Below are positions 1-6,438 of a DNA stretch of 8,657 bases, one piece after another (positions within the stretch are counted from its first letter, which is position 1; each line of letters begins with the position of its first letter). The notes below the pieces were generated by a model, which searched no databases, was not told the DNA's origin, and worked only from the letters and a program-made list of their open reading frames with translations. Origin of the DNA: JBQCDV01 sp051960855 (GTDB lineage Bacteria > Actinomycetota > Actinomycetes > JAJZTN01); contig JBQCDV010000115.1 in the NCBI GenBank assembly GCA_051960855.1, forward strand, positions 1 through 8,657, written 5' to 3'. A program made the translations under genes and the position numbers.

Positions 1-283
1 CCACGGGCTGCCCTACCTCGACTGGTCGCGGCCGGACCTGGTGCCCACCTGGAGCAAGGAGTTCGACGCCTGGGTAAGCGAGGCCCTCGCGGCTGGCGAC
101 CTCGACGCGCTGCACCGCTACCGCAGCGTCGCCCCCGGCCTGCCCTTCGCGCACCCGACGGTGGAGCACTTCACGCCGCTCTTCGTGACGCTGGGAGCGG
201 CGACCGATGCCACCGCCGGTGTGACGACGGCGATCGAGGGCTATGCGATGGGGCTCTCGAAGCGGTCGGTCGAGGCGGCGTGA
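1..283 (+). CDS. LigB/DODA-type extradiol dioxygenase, C-terminal part (5' end outside window)
   Basis: The gene enters from the left edge (first full codon at base 2) and ends at TGA 281-283, leaving 93 residues. The piece A-H-P-T-V-E-H-F-T-P-L (visible residues 50-60) matches the conserved 'PT-x-EH-x-x-PL' block of class III extradiol ring-cleavage dioxygenases of the DODA/YgiD (LigB superfamily) type. The His in E-H is one of the conserved active-site histidines of that family. The block is followed by a short tail (GYAMGLSKRSVEAA) resembling the family's 'G-x-LSM-x-S' ending. Known members open catechol-type rings using a divalent metal in the cytoplasm; the substrate here is unknown. The N-terminal metal-binding histidines lie outside the window and cannot be checked. 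A MarR regulator follows after 44 bp on the same strand and may regulate this gene. Confidence 0.85.
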   Translation, partial: HGLPYLDWSRPDLVPTWSKEFDAWVSEALAAGDLDALHRYRSVAPGLPFAHPTVEHFTPLFVTLGAATDATAGVTTAIEGYAMGLSKRSVEAA

Positions 284-300
284 GCCGCGATGGGTGCAGC

Positions 301-320
301 GGCGTGAGTGGGGCGTGAGT
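301..320 (+). repeat. Short direct repeat GGCGTGAGT x2 before marR
   Basis: GGCGTGAGT occurs at 301-309 and 312-320, an 11-bp period, and GGCGTGAG also occurs at 277-284 across the dioxygenase stop codon. The two intergenic copies sit immediately upstream of the MarR start codon. One helical turn of spacing would suit a protein-binding site, but MarR operators are normally inverted repeats, so this could be chance in GC-rich DNA. Confidence 0.3.
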
Positions 321-327
321 CGGATGC

Positions 328-786
328 ATGACTGACGAGCCGCGCTGGCTGAGCCAGCAGGAGATGGCCGCCTGGCTTCCGCTGCTGCGCGTCGTGCAGC
401 TGCTGCCGCAGGCGCTGGACCGGCAGCTGCGCGACGAGGCCGGCTTCAACCACACCTACTACATGGTGCTGGCGCTGCTGTCGGCGGAGCCGGACCGCCG
501 GCTGCCGATGTCCGAGCTGGCCCGGCGCGCCGCTCTGAGCCAGTCCCGGCTGACGCACGCCGTGGCCGCGCTCGAGCAGCGCGGCTTCGTCGTTCGCGAA
601 TCCAGCCCACAAGACCGACGGGTCCAGCTCGCGCAGCTGACGGACGATGGTTTCTCGTCACTTCGACGGTTAGCGCCAGGCCATGTGGCGGAGGTGCGCA
701 GGCGGGTCTTCGACTCCCTGTCCGCCGCAGACGTGTCCGAGCTGCGTCGCCTGGCGACGGCCATAGCGGCGGCCCTGGAAGGCTGA
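328..786 (+). CDS. MarR-family winged-helix transcriptional regulator
   Basis: A 152-residue protein of typical MarR length. An N-terminal helical dimerisation segment (about 10-55) is followed by the winged helix: helix-turn-helix at about 61-90 (MSELARRAALSQSRLTHAVA, then LEQRGFV) and the wing at 94-108 with the hallmark D-R-R-x-x-x-x-x-L-T-D-x-G. C-terminal helices (about 112-150) complete the dimer interface. MarR proteins bind palindromic operators and are released by small phenolic or other ligands. The ATG at 328 is the only sensible start for this frame, though its ribosome-binding site is weak. It lies 44 bp after the dioxygenase on the same strand, so co-transcription and control of that aromatic ring-cleaving enzyme are plausible but unproven. 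It converges with the XRE gene, leaving only 13 bp between stop codons and no clear terminator hairpin. Confidence 0.93.
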   Translation: MTDEPRWLSQQEMAAWLPLLRVVQLLPQALDRQLRDEAGFNHTYYMVLALLSAEPDRRLPMSELARRAALSQSRLTHAVAALEQRGFVVRESSPQDRRVQLAQLTDDGFSSLRRLAPGHVAEVRRRVFDSLSAADVSELRRLATAIAAALEG

Positions 787-799
787 GGGGCCGCCCGCG

Positions 800-1054
800 C
801 TAGGTCGTCGGCGTCGCGAGGGGGACGTCGACGCCCCACAGGGACTCGACCGTCGTGTCCAGCTGGCGCGCGACGGCCACGGCGAGGTAGACCGATGGCG
901 CGTAGTCCCCGCTCTCCATTGAAATGACGGTCTGCCGGCTGACCCCGACAGCCTCGGCGAGCTGGTGCTGGGTGAGCCCTACCTCCCGCCGGCGCGCGCG
1001 GATGCGCGACGAGGCATGCCCTGCGCGAACGCCGTTGCCGCTGGCTGGGCTCAT
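800..1054 (-). CDS. Short XRE-family (HipB/YozG-like) transcriptional repressor
   Basis: An 84-residue protein made almost entirely of one XRE (Cro/C1-type) helix-turn-helix. After a basic 26-residue lead (RIRARRREVG) comes L-T-Q-H-Q-L-A-E-A-V-G-V-S-R-Q-T-V (27-43), then the characteristic I-x-x-x-E-x-G-x-Y-x-P-S (44-54) and a dimerising C-terminal helix ending V-E-S-L-W. This matches the small stand-alone regulators commonly paired with a membrane-protein gene. Its ATG overlaps the TGA of the upstream membrane-protein gene as ATGA (1051-1054), so translation is probably coupled; I see no strong ribosome-binding site of its own. The likely target is the tandem palindrome array at 1603-1646 at the head of this two-gene unit, giving autoregulation. 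That target is inferred from position only. Confidence 0.9.
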   Translation of the reverse strand: MSPASGNGVRAGHASSRIRARRREVGLTQHQLAEAVGVSRQTVISMESGDYAPSVYLAVAVARQLDTTVESLWGVDVPLATPTT

Positions 1055-1605
1055 GCGTCGAGCTCGGCGTCGGCGAGGCTCTCCTCCGCCTCCAGCCGCG
1101 CGTCAGCCTTGGCCCGTCGCCGCCGCTGCAGGACGAGGCCGATGACAGCGCCGACCGTGCCGCCGACGGCGGCTCCAGCGATGGTCTCCAGCGCGTCGCG
1201 CGGCTGCTCGCCCTGCAGGGCGGTCATGGCTGCGACGACGAGGATGGCGTAGGGGAGTGCTGCCAGCACCACCAAGACCACATACGTCGGAGTGACGCGC
1301 TTCGGCACGGGGTGCACGCGCTTGCTCTGGAGGTAGAACTTCGCCACCAGCCACGGCAGCATGAAGATCGCGGCGAGCGCCAGCACGTAGGGCGCCACCG
1401 CGCGACCGCCGAGGATCGCCGTCACCGCCAAGGCCCACGGGATCAGGACCCCTTGCGTCGTCGCGGCGAAGGCGGAGCTCTCGTAGTAGCGCAGCCGCTC
1501 CCGCTCGTCGCCGTACATCTCGCCGTCGGGGTCCAGCACCCACCCGACCATCCGGTCGAACCATCTCCTGCTGCTGCCTTCGGTCTGCTGCATGTCCGAC
1601 AGCAT
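1051..1605 (-). CDS. Four-helix membrane protein of unknown function, partner of XRE regulator
   Basis: I do not recognise a named family. With the ATG at 1605 the protein is 184 residues. A charged N-terminal cytosolic segment (1-50, with D-P-D-G-E-M-Y-G-D-E-R-E-R-L-R-Y-Y-E) precedes four hydrophobic stretches at about 52-68, 72-92, 107-130 and 142-160. A basic R-R-R-R-A-K stop-transfer and an acidic tail follow, which predicts both ends in the cytoplasm. I chose ATG 1605 because AAGGA lies 11 nt upstream (1620-1616), while a longer TTG-started frame (1629) would begin inside the palindromic operator. ATG 1593 is also possible. The gene is first in a unit with the XRE regulator (ATGA overlap). 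Such HTH/membrane-protein pairs are widespread and mostly uncharacterised; a sensing or anti-regulator role is only a hypothesis. Confidence 0.82.
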   Translation of the reverse strand: MLSDMQQTEGSSRRWFDRMVGWVLDPDGEMYGDERERLRYYESSAFAATTQGVLIPWALAVTAILGGRAVAPYVLALAAIFMLPWLVAKFYLQSKRVHPVPKRVTPTYVVLVVLAALPYAILVVAAMTALQGEQPRDALETIAGAAVGGTVGAVIGLVLQRRRRAKADARLEAEESLADAELDA

Positions 1606-1646
1606 GACGTCAAGCGTCCTTGACGTCAAGCGCTCTTTACGTCAAG
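1603..1646 (-). promoter_or_regulatory. Operator array: three tandem 12-bp palindromes, 16-bp period
   Basis: Three copies of a 12-bp palindrome lie at 1603-1614 (CATGACGTCAAG, one mismatched pair), 1619-1630 (CTTGACGTCAAG, perfect) and 1635-1646 (CTTTACGTCAAG, one mismatched pair). Centres are exactly 16 bp apart. On the minus strand the two upstream copies contain TTGACG or TTGACGT, resembling a -35 box, but I could not assign a convincing -10 box. The innermost copy includes the ATG of the membrane-protein gene. Symmetric sites over a promoter and start codon suggest repression by a dimeric protein, most simply the XRE regulator encoded two genes downstream. Confidence 0.75.
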
Positions 1647-1693
1647 CGCGTTTTACTCTGCCAGCCCGTGGGGCGAGCGCGAAGTGCGAGTCG

Positions 1694-2287
1694 TCAGGCG
1701 TCGCGCAGGCCGTCAATACCGCCGGCGAGGAACCGCAGGGCTGCCGTGCGCACGGCGTCCGGCCCGTAGCGGACGGTGAGCTCGGCGAAGTCCCGCATCA
1801 CCCCGAGTGTGCCGGCGACCAGCACCGCCACCGCAACGTCGTCCTCAGGGCGACCCAGCTCGCGGGCGATCGCACTCGCGCCCAGCTGCAGGGCCTGGTC
1901 GGTCTTCACCGTGCCGAGGGCCTTCAGTTGCGGATTGCGCGCGAACATGGCCGCTCGCAGCTCGCGCAGTTCCTCGTCCACGCAGGCGGTCTCGTCCTGG
2001 AGGAACTCGGCGAACACCTCGAAGGTGGGGCGCTCGGCGGGTTTGGCCTCGAGTGCTGCGATCAGGCGTTCGGCCCCCTCGTCCATGTGGGCGAGCGCCA
2101 GGTCGAGCTTGGTCGGGAAGTACAGCGACACGGTGCGCGGCGCGACCTCGGCGAGCTCGGCGACCTCCGCCACGGTCGTCTCCTCGAAGCCGCGCTCGGC
2201 GAACAGTCGCAACGCCGCCCGCTCGATGGCGTCGCGGCGGCGGGCTTTGCCTCTCTCGCGCAGGGAGCTGTCAGACATCGTGCTCAT
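1694..2287 (-). CDS. TetR/AcrR-family transcriptional repressor of the divergent MMPL exporter
   Basis: Using ATG 2287, the protein is 197 residues, the usual TetR size. The N-terminal DNA-binding domain (about 15-62) shows A-I-E-R-A-A-L-R-L-F-A-E-R-G-F, then T-V-A-E-V-A-E-L-A-E-V-A as the helix-turn-helix, then T-V-S-L-Y-F-P-T-K, the family signature before helix 4. The rest is an alpha-helical ligand-binding and dimerisation domain with little recognisable sequence. The start is supported by a TATAGT box (2300-2295) only 7 nt before the ATG, which implies a leaderless transcript. ATG 2278 is a weaker alternative, and the frame upstream of 2287 runs through the operator, so a longer protein is unlikely. 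It is divergent from the MMPL gene across a perfect inverted repeat, so it probably represses both itself and the exporter. The ligand is unknown. Confidence 0.93.
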   Translation of the reverse strand: MSTMSDSSLRERGKARRRDAIERAALRLFAERGFEETTVAEVAELAEVAPRTVSLYFPTKLDLALAHMDEGAERLIAALEAKPAERPTFEVFAEFLQDETACVDEELRELRAAMFARNPQLKALGTVKTDQALQLGASAIARELGRPEDDVAVAVLVAGTLGVMRDFAELTVRYGPDAVRTAALRFLAGGIDGLRDA

Positions 2288-2294
2288 GGGGGCA

Positions 2295-2300
2295 ACTATA
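2295..2300 (-). promoter_or_regulatory. -10 box of the tetR promoter (leaderless start)
   Basis: The minus strand reads TATAGT, fitting the actinobacterial TANNNT -10 motif, with 7 nt before the ATG at 2287. Transcription would therefore begin at or next to the start codon. No good -35 hexamer is seen; the 9-4-9 operator occupies that region. The box overlaps an extra AGTTGC half-site (2297-2292). Confidence 0.55.
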
Positions 2301-2312
2301 CAGCGGCAGGCA

Positions 2313-2334
2313 AAGTTGCAGTCGGCTGCAACTT
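2313..2334. promoter_or_regulatory. TetR operator: perfect 9-bp inverted repeat with 4-bp spacer
   Basis: AAGTTGCAG (2313-2321) and CTGCAACTT (2326-2334) are perfect reverse complements around TCGG. The site sits between the divergent tetR and MMPL genes, upstream of the tetR -10 box and between the probable MMPL -35 and -10 elements. Position, symmetry and size match known TetR-family operators, so binding would repress both genes. Proof would need a binding assay. Confidence 0.85.
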
Positions 2335-2345
2335 CTGCGTAGCCT
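2316..2345 (+). promoter_or_regulatory. Probable promoter of the MMPL gene
   Basis: TTGCAG (2316-2321) and TAGCCT (2340-2345), separated by 18 bp, form a plausible but weak -35/-10 pair; the -10 fits TANNNT. The operator overlaps the -35 box and spacer, so bound TetR would block polymerase. The -35 is a poor match, so the exact promoter is uncertain. Confidence 0.35.
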
Positions 2346-2366
2346 GACAGCCGACACGTCCTGACC

Positions 2367-2373
2367 AAGGGGA
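2367..2373 (+). promoter_or_regulatory. Ribosome-binding site of the MMPL gene
   Basis: AAGGGGA ends 5 nt before the ATG at 2379. It is a good Shine-Dalgarno match and fixes the start of the exporter. Confidence 0.7.
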
Positions 2374-2378
2374 TTCGC

Positions 2379-4559
2379 ATGGCTTCGTTGCTCTACCGCC
2401 TCGGCCGCGCCTCGGCCCGCCGCCACTGGACCGTCGTCACGGTCTGGTTGGTCGTCCTGCTCGCTGCCGGTGCGGGGGCGGCCACGCTCTCCGGCGCGAC
2501 GACTAACGCGTTCAAAATCCCCGGCCAGGAGTCGACGACGGCTTTGAGTCTGCTCGACGCGCGGTTCGGCAAGGCCGCGAGCGGCGCCAACGCGCAGGTG
2601 GTCTTCGAGGTGCCCGCCGGTCACGCGGTCACCGAGCCGCAGTACGCCCAGCGCATCGGCGCGGTCTCGCAGCGGCTGGCGCAGCTGCCAGGCGTCGCCG
2701 CAGCCACGAACCCGCTGGACCCGAAGGCACCGGCGGTGTCCGCCGACCGCCGCGCTGCTCTTGCGACCGTCAGCTATCCGGTGCAGTCGAGCGAGATCAC
2801 CCCGGCCCAGCGGGATGCCCTGCTGTCTACGGTCGCGCAGGCCGGGGGCGACGGGCTGACGGTGGAGGTTGCGGGGGACGCCAGCGTCCAGCAGGCGCCC
2901 TCCGTCGGCAGCCCCGCCGAGGCCGTCGGAGTCCTCGTGGCGCTCGTGGTGCTGGCCCTCACTTTCGGTGCGCTCGCCGTCGCCGGGATGAACCTCCTCA
3001 CCGCCGTCGTCGGTGTCGCCATCGGCGCACTCGGCATCTACACGATGACCGGCTTCATCGACCTCAACTCCACCACTCCGATCCTCGCCCTGATGCTGGG
3101 GCTGGCGGTCGGCATCGACTACGCGCTGTTCATCGTCACGCGCTTCCGCAACGAGCTGATGCACCGCCGCCCGGTCGAGGAAGCCGTCGGCATCGCGACG
3201 GGGACCGCGGGCTCGGCGGTCGTCACGGCAGGACTCACCGTCGTCATCGCCCTGGCAGGCCTCTCCGTGGTCGGCATCCCCTTCCTCACCGAGATGGGTC
3301 TCGCCGCGGCAGCGACCATCGTCGTCGCCGTTCTCGTCGCCGTGACGCTTGTGCCTGCGGTCCTTTCCCTGCTCGGCACGCGGGCCTTGTCGCGGCGGCA
3401 GCGTCGGTCAGTTGCGAACGACGCAGCGCCGGTGGCCGCAGGTGGGCGCGGCGTCTACGCGGGGTGGGCGCGCGGGGTGACCCGCGGCCGCTGGGTCGCG
3501 CTGGTCGCCTCGGTGGTCGCGCTCGCGGTCGTCGCCCTGCCCGTCTTCTCGATGCGCACGACGCTCGTGCCCTCAGTTGAGGCCGGCACGACGCAGCAGC
3601 GGGCAACTGAGATCCTCGACGCCCACTTCGGGCCCGGGTTCACCGGCCCCCTGCTGGTGCTGGTGGACGGAAAGGGCGCGCCAGCGACCGCGGCAGCGAT
3701 CGCCAAGCAGGCCCCGGCACTGCCCGACGTCGCCTACGTGACGCCGCCGCGTGTCGCCCCCTCCGGCGACTCCGCCCTGCTGACCGTCATCGCGAAGTCC
3801 GAGCCGTCGAGCGATGCAACGGTGCAGCTGGTCCACTCGCTGCGCGACACCTTCCAGAAGGCCGGTGCGCCGGAGGTGTATGTCACGGGCAGCACGGCCG
3901 TCAGCGTCGACGTCTCTCAGAAGCTCTCCCAGGCCCTGCCCGTCTACCTGGTCCTCGTCGTGGGCCTCGCTCTCGTCCTGCTGATCCTGGTGTTCCGCTC
4001 GATCCTCGTCCCGGTGGTCGGCGTCCTGGGCTTCCTGCTGACGATCGGCGCCTCGCTCGGAGCGACGACGGCGGTCTTCCAGTGGGGGTGGCTGAAGGGC
4101 CTCGTTGGGGTGGAGCCGAACCCGCTGATCAGCCTCGGCCCGATCATCGTGATCGGCATCCTCTTCGGGCTCGCTATGGACTACCAGGTGTTCCTCGTGT
4201 CCCGGATGCACGAAGCGCACGCGCACGGAGCGACGCCGCGCGAGGCGATCCTGCTGGGCTTCCGCCAGGCCGCACCCGTCGTCCTCGCCGCTGCGACGAT
4301 CATGTTCTCGGTGTTCGCCGGCTTCATTCCGAGCGGAGAGGCCACGATCAAGCAGATCGCCTTCCCGTTGGCTCTCGGCGTCCTCTTCGACGCGGTCATC
4401 GTGCGGATGGTGCTGATGCCCGCCGCGCTCGCGATCCTCGGCGGGTCCGCATGGGCGCTGCCGCGCTGGCTGCAGTGGCTGCCGGCCCTCGACGTGGAGG
4501 GTGCCGCGCTGGAGCGGTCACAACCGGCGGAGGAAGAACCGCAGCTGCAGCGGGCCTGA
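2379..4559 (+). CDS. MMPL/RND-superfamily membrane exporter (MmpL/YdfJ-like)
   Basis: A 726-residue inner-membrane transporter with the duplicated RND layout. TM1 (about 16-36) and an extracytoplasmic domain (37-180) are followed by a five-helix bundle (184-333), a short cytosolic loop and TM7 (371-391). A second extracytoplasmic domain and a second bundle (520-690) complete it. Each half carries the hallmark Asp-Tyr in the fourth helix of its repeat: G-I-D-Y-A-L-F-I-V-T-R-F at 245-256 (D247-Y248) and G-L-A-M-D-Y-Q-V-F-L-V-S-R at 598-610 (D601-Y602). In MmpL3 the equivalent pairs form the proton relay, so this copy appears intact and proton-driven. Family members export lipids, glycolipids, drugs or polyketides; the cargo here is unknown. 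The length suits the shorter MMPL class. The divergent TetR gene and shared operator indicate substrate-inducible expression. It converges on the ABC permease, 29 bp away. Confidence 0.95.
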   Translation: MASLLYRLGRASARRHWTVVTVWLVVLLAAGAGAATLSGATTNAFKIPGQESTTALSLLDARFGKAASGANAQVVFEVPAGHAVTEPQYAQRIGAVSQRLAQLPGVAAATNPLDPKAPAVSADRRAALATVSYPVQSSEITPAQRDALLSTVAQAGGDGLTVEVAGDASVQQAPSVGSPAEAVGVLVALVVLALTFGALAVAGMNLLTAVVGVAIGALGIYTMTGFIDLNSTTPILALMLGLAVGIDYALFIVTRFRNELMHRRPVEEAVGIATGTAGSAVVTAGLTVVIALAGLSVVGIPFLTEMGLAAAATIVVAVLVAVTLVPAVLSLLGTRALSRRQRRSVANDAAPVAAGGRGVYAGWARGVTRGRWVALVASVVALAVVALPVFSMRTTLVPSVEAGTTQQRATEILDAHFGPGFTGPLLVLVDGKGAPATAAAIAKQAPALPDVAYVTPPRVAPSGDSALLTVIAKSEPSSDATVQLVHSLRDTFQKAGAPEVYVTGSTAVSVDVSQKLSQALPVYLVLVVGLALVLLILVFRSILVPVVGVLGFLLTIGASLGATTAVFQWGWLKGLVGVEPNPLISLGPIIVIGILFGLAMDYQVFLVSRMHEAHAHGATPREAILLGFRQAAPVVLAAATIMFSVFAGFIPSGEATIKQIAFPLALGVLFDAVIVRMVLMPAALAILGGSAWALPRWLQWLPALDVEGAALERSQPAEEEPQLQRA

Positions 4560-4585
4560 AGCCCACCGCACCTGCTCGTCGGCCG

Positions 4586-4622
4586 GGCTCAGATGTCCTT
4601 ACGGGCAAAGGACATCTGGGCC
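4586..4622. terminator. Bidirectional hairpin between convergent MMPL and ABC operons
   Basis: CAGATGTCCTT (4590-4600) and AAGGACATCTG (4608-4618) are an 11-bp perfect inverted repeat with a 7-nt loop. In RNA the stem extends to about 15 bp (4586-4600 with 4608-4622), including one G-U pair. There is no long U-tract, as is common for actinobacterial terminators. It covers the last codons and TGA (4591-4589) of the permease and lies 26 bp after the MMPL stop, so it can serve either transcript. Confidence 0.65.
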
Positions 4623-5446
4623 AGCCCGAGGATCCCGAGCAGCCAGACGAGCACCCACGCGAGGTAGCTGACCGTCAGCCCCGAGGCGCTGAGGAACGGG
4701 AACGCCTCGAACTCATCGCCGAAGCCAGCCAGCGCCCCGGGCGCCTGGAAGGCGTGCATCGCGCCGCGCCACAGGCCGTCGGTCGGCAGCAGGATCCGTG
4801 ACACCACGCCGACGTTGGCGATGCCGCTGTTGTCGAGGGCAGCACCGACCCCGCCCACCACGCCGGCGATCCACGTGGAGCCGAAGAGCCCGACCGCCAC
4901 GATTCCCGAGGCCATGGGCGACACCAGTGTGGACAGCAGCAGGCCGAGGGTCAGCAGCACTGCGGTCTGCGCCGCGAGCAGCAGCAGCCCCAGCACCGGC
5001 TGCGGGGGCCAGTAGTCGACCGTGACCTTGACGACGAGGAACTGCGCCAGGCCGGCCAGGATGACGAAGCCGGCGCCGAAGGCGACGAGCCCTATCCACT
5101 TCCCGACCAGGACCGACGCGCGCGTGACGGGCCGGGCGAGCATCGCAAGGGCAACGCCGGACTCGATCTCCCCAGACAGGGTCGGACCGGCCAGGAAGGC
5201 CGTGCCGAGGGCGGCGATGAGGCTCATGCCGAACATGACGAGGTTGAGCACTTGTGAGGCGACGAGCCTCGCCTCGCCGCTTGTCAGCGAGCCTGCCTCC
5301 TGCTCGACTCCTGCTAGCTTCGCGAAGCCCCACGCGCTCAGCGCCAGCAGCGCGAGAGTGAGGGCGGCGAGGGCACGGAGGACCTTCCGGCGGCTCGACT
5401 CCCGCAGCGTCAGACCGCCAATCGTCAGGATGACGCGAAAGCTCAC
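4589..5446 (-). CDS. ABC-2 type transporter permease
   Basis: With GTG 5446 as start the protein is 285 residues, the usual size for a NosY/NatB-like ABC-2 permease. Six hydrophobic segments are seen at about 22-44, 64-88, 117-140, 152-174, 178-200 and 258-277. Between TM2 and TM3 lies S-G-E-I-E-S-G-V-A-L-A-M-L-A-R-P-V-T-R (91-109), a strong match to the family's conserved cytosolic coupling motif (E-x-x-x-G-T…RPV-R). The protein ends F-A-R-K-D-I, like the typical F-x-x-R-D tail. The GTG overlaps the TGA of the ATPase gene as GTGA (5443-5446), preceded by AGGAGG at 5456-5451, which sets the start even though the frame stays open to 5680. It forms the membrane part of the exporter with the ATPase upstream and is the last gene of the sigma/anti-sigma/ABC operon. 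Substrate unknown. Confidence 0.92.
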   Translation of the reverse strand: MSFRVILTIGGLTLRESSRRKVLRALAALTLALLALSAWGFAKLAGVEQEAGSLTSGEARLVASQVLNLVMFGMSLIAALGTAFLAGPTLSGEIESGVALAMLARPVTRASVLVGKWIGLVAFGAGFVILAGLAQFLVVKVTVDYWPPQPVLGLLLLAAQTAVLLTLGLLLSTLVSPMASGIVAVGLFGSTWIAGVVGGVGAALDNSGIANVGVVSRILLPTDGLWRGAMHAFQAPGALAGFGDEFEAFPFLSASGLTVSYLAWVLVWLLGILGLAQMSFARKDI

Positions 5447-6438
5447 GACGCCTCCTCGTGGTCCAGAGATGCCAGAACGGCGCTGTCGGTGGCGGGCGTG
5501 GCCGCCGAGAAGGCGGGCCCGTGGCGGAGGATCCGCAGCAGTCGGTCCTCGAGGCTGGCGCGAACCGGTTCCACCGCATGCACACGCGCGCCGTGCGAGA
5601 CGAGCTCGGCGACGAGGTTGGGTACGGCCTGGTCGTCGACCCCCGCAGGCAGGGCCAGGGTCGCCACCTCGCCGTCCCAACGAACGTCTCCGACCGACTC
5701 GAGGAGCTGCCGTGCGCTCGGGCTGACGGCGGTGAGCCGGAGGCGCAGCTCGCGGGCACCGAGCAGCTCGTCCAGCGTGCCGGCGGCTGCGACGCGACCG
5801 CGATCGAGGATCACGACGCGGTCGCAGACGCGCTCGACCTCGCCGATGAGATGGGAGTTGAGGAGCACCGCGACGCCTCGGTCGCGCAGCTCCAGCACGA
5901 TGTCGCGCACGTCGGCGCGACCGAGGGGGTCGAGCGCGCTCGTCGGCTCGTCCAGCACGACCAGCTGCGGTGCGGCGACGAGGGCGACGGCCAGTCCGAG
6001 ACGCTGCTGCATCCCTTTCGAGAAGCCGCCCAGCCGGTCGTCGGCGCGGTCACCGAGGCCGACGCGAGCCAGGCAGCTGCGTCGTTCGTCGGTGGGGACG
6101 TCTGCCGCGGCAAGGCGCACGTGGAGCTCGAGCACCTCCATGGGCGTCAGCCACGGCTGAAAGCGGAACAGCTCCGGCAGGTATCCGACGTGGGCGCGCG
6201 AGGCGGGGTCGGTGCCGGGTTCGCCCAGCAGCAGGACCTCGCCGGCGTCCGGGCACACCAGGCCGAGCAGCATCTTGATGACCGTCGTCTTGCCCGCGCC
6301 GTTGGGGCCGAGGAGGCCGACGACCTCTCCTCGGTCGACGGTGAACGAGACGTCCTCGACGGCCAGCTGCCGTCGGTAGCGCTTCCGGAGACCGGAGCAC
6401 CAGACAGCGGGAGAGGGGGCCAGGTCCGCCAGGGTCAC
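5443..6438 (-). CDS. ABC transporter ATP-binding protein (ABC-2 exporter partner)
   Basis: A 331-residue ATPase with all main motifs. Walker A is G-P-N-G-A-G-K-T-T (44-52), the signature F-S-K-G-M-Q-Q-R (139-146), Walker B L-V-V-L-D-E-P (159-165), the D-loop S-A-L-D (167-170) and the switch His196 in N-S-H. The Q-loop position reads G-Y-L-P-E (85-89), with Glu where many ABC proteins have Gln; this occurs in NatA/NosF-like exporters. A C-terminal domain of about 100 residues ends with a motif like those of other ABC-2 ATPases (V-R-A-S-L-E-D-R-L-L, near 295-304) and a variable tail. The GTG start at 6438 overlaps the anti-sigma TGA as GTGA (6435-6438), with GAGG 8 nt upstream. It energises the permease encoded next, and the overlaps indicate a fixed protein ratio under the sigma operon. 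Cargo cannot be told from sequence. Confidence 0.95.
   Translation of the reverse strand: MTLADLAPSPAVWCSGLRKRYRRQLAVEDVSFTVDRGEVVGLLGPNGAGKTTVIKMLLGLVCPDAGEVLLLGEPGTDPASRAHVGYLPELFRFQPWLTPMEVLELHVRLAAADVPTDERRSCLARVGLGDRADDRLGGFSKGMQQRLGLAVALVAAPQLVVLDEPTSALDPLGRADVRDIVLELRDRGVAVLLNSHLIGEVERVCDRVVILDRGRVAAAGTLDELLGARELRLRLTAVSPSARQLLESVGDVRWDGEVATLALPAGVDDQAVPNLVAELVSHGARVHAVEPVRASLEDRLLRILRHGPAFSAATPATDSAVLASLDHEEAS

Noticed and set aside
787..799. Terminator between convergent marR and XRE genes
   Set aside because: The 13-bp gap has no usable inverted repeat.
1606..1629. TTG start at 1629 for the membrane protein
   Set aside because: It would place the start inside the perfect palindrome and has no properly spaced ribosome-binding site; ATG 1605 has AAGGA upstream.
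1651..1662. Possible fourth copy of the 16-bp repeat
   Set aside because: Only TTAC matches at the expected offset; there is no palindrome.
1664..1674. Small hairpin GCCC-GTG-GGGC downstream of tetR as a terminator
   Set aside because: The stem is only 4 bp with a 3-nt loop and no U-tract; too weak to call.
1592..2347. Plus-strand open frame (251 codons) opposite tetR
   Set aside because: It crosses both operator regions and is antisense to a clear TetR protein.
2271..3164. Long minus-strand open frame (297 codons) antisense to the MMPL N-terminal half
   Set aside because: The translation is Arg/Asp/Gly/His-rich without any domain, and the plus strand clearly encodes MMPL helices and motifs. 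It is a GC-driven shadow frame.
5447..5680. N-terminal extension of the permease up to 5680
   Set aside because: The added residues are Arg/Gly/Pro-rich and overlap the ATPase gene. GTG 5446 has AGGAGG and a GTGA overlap.
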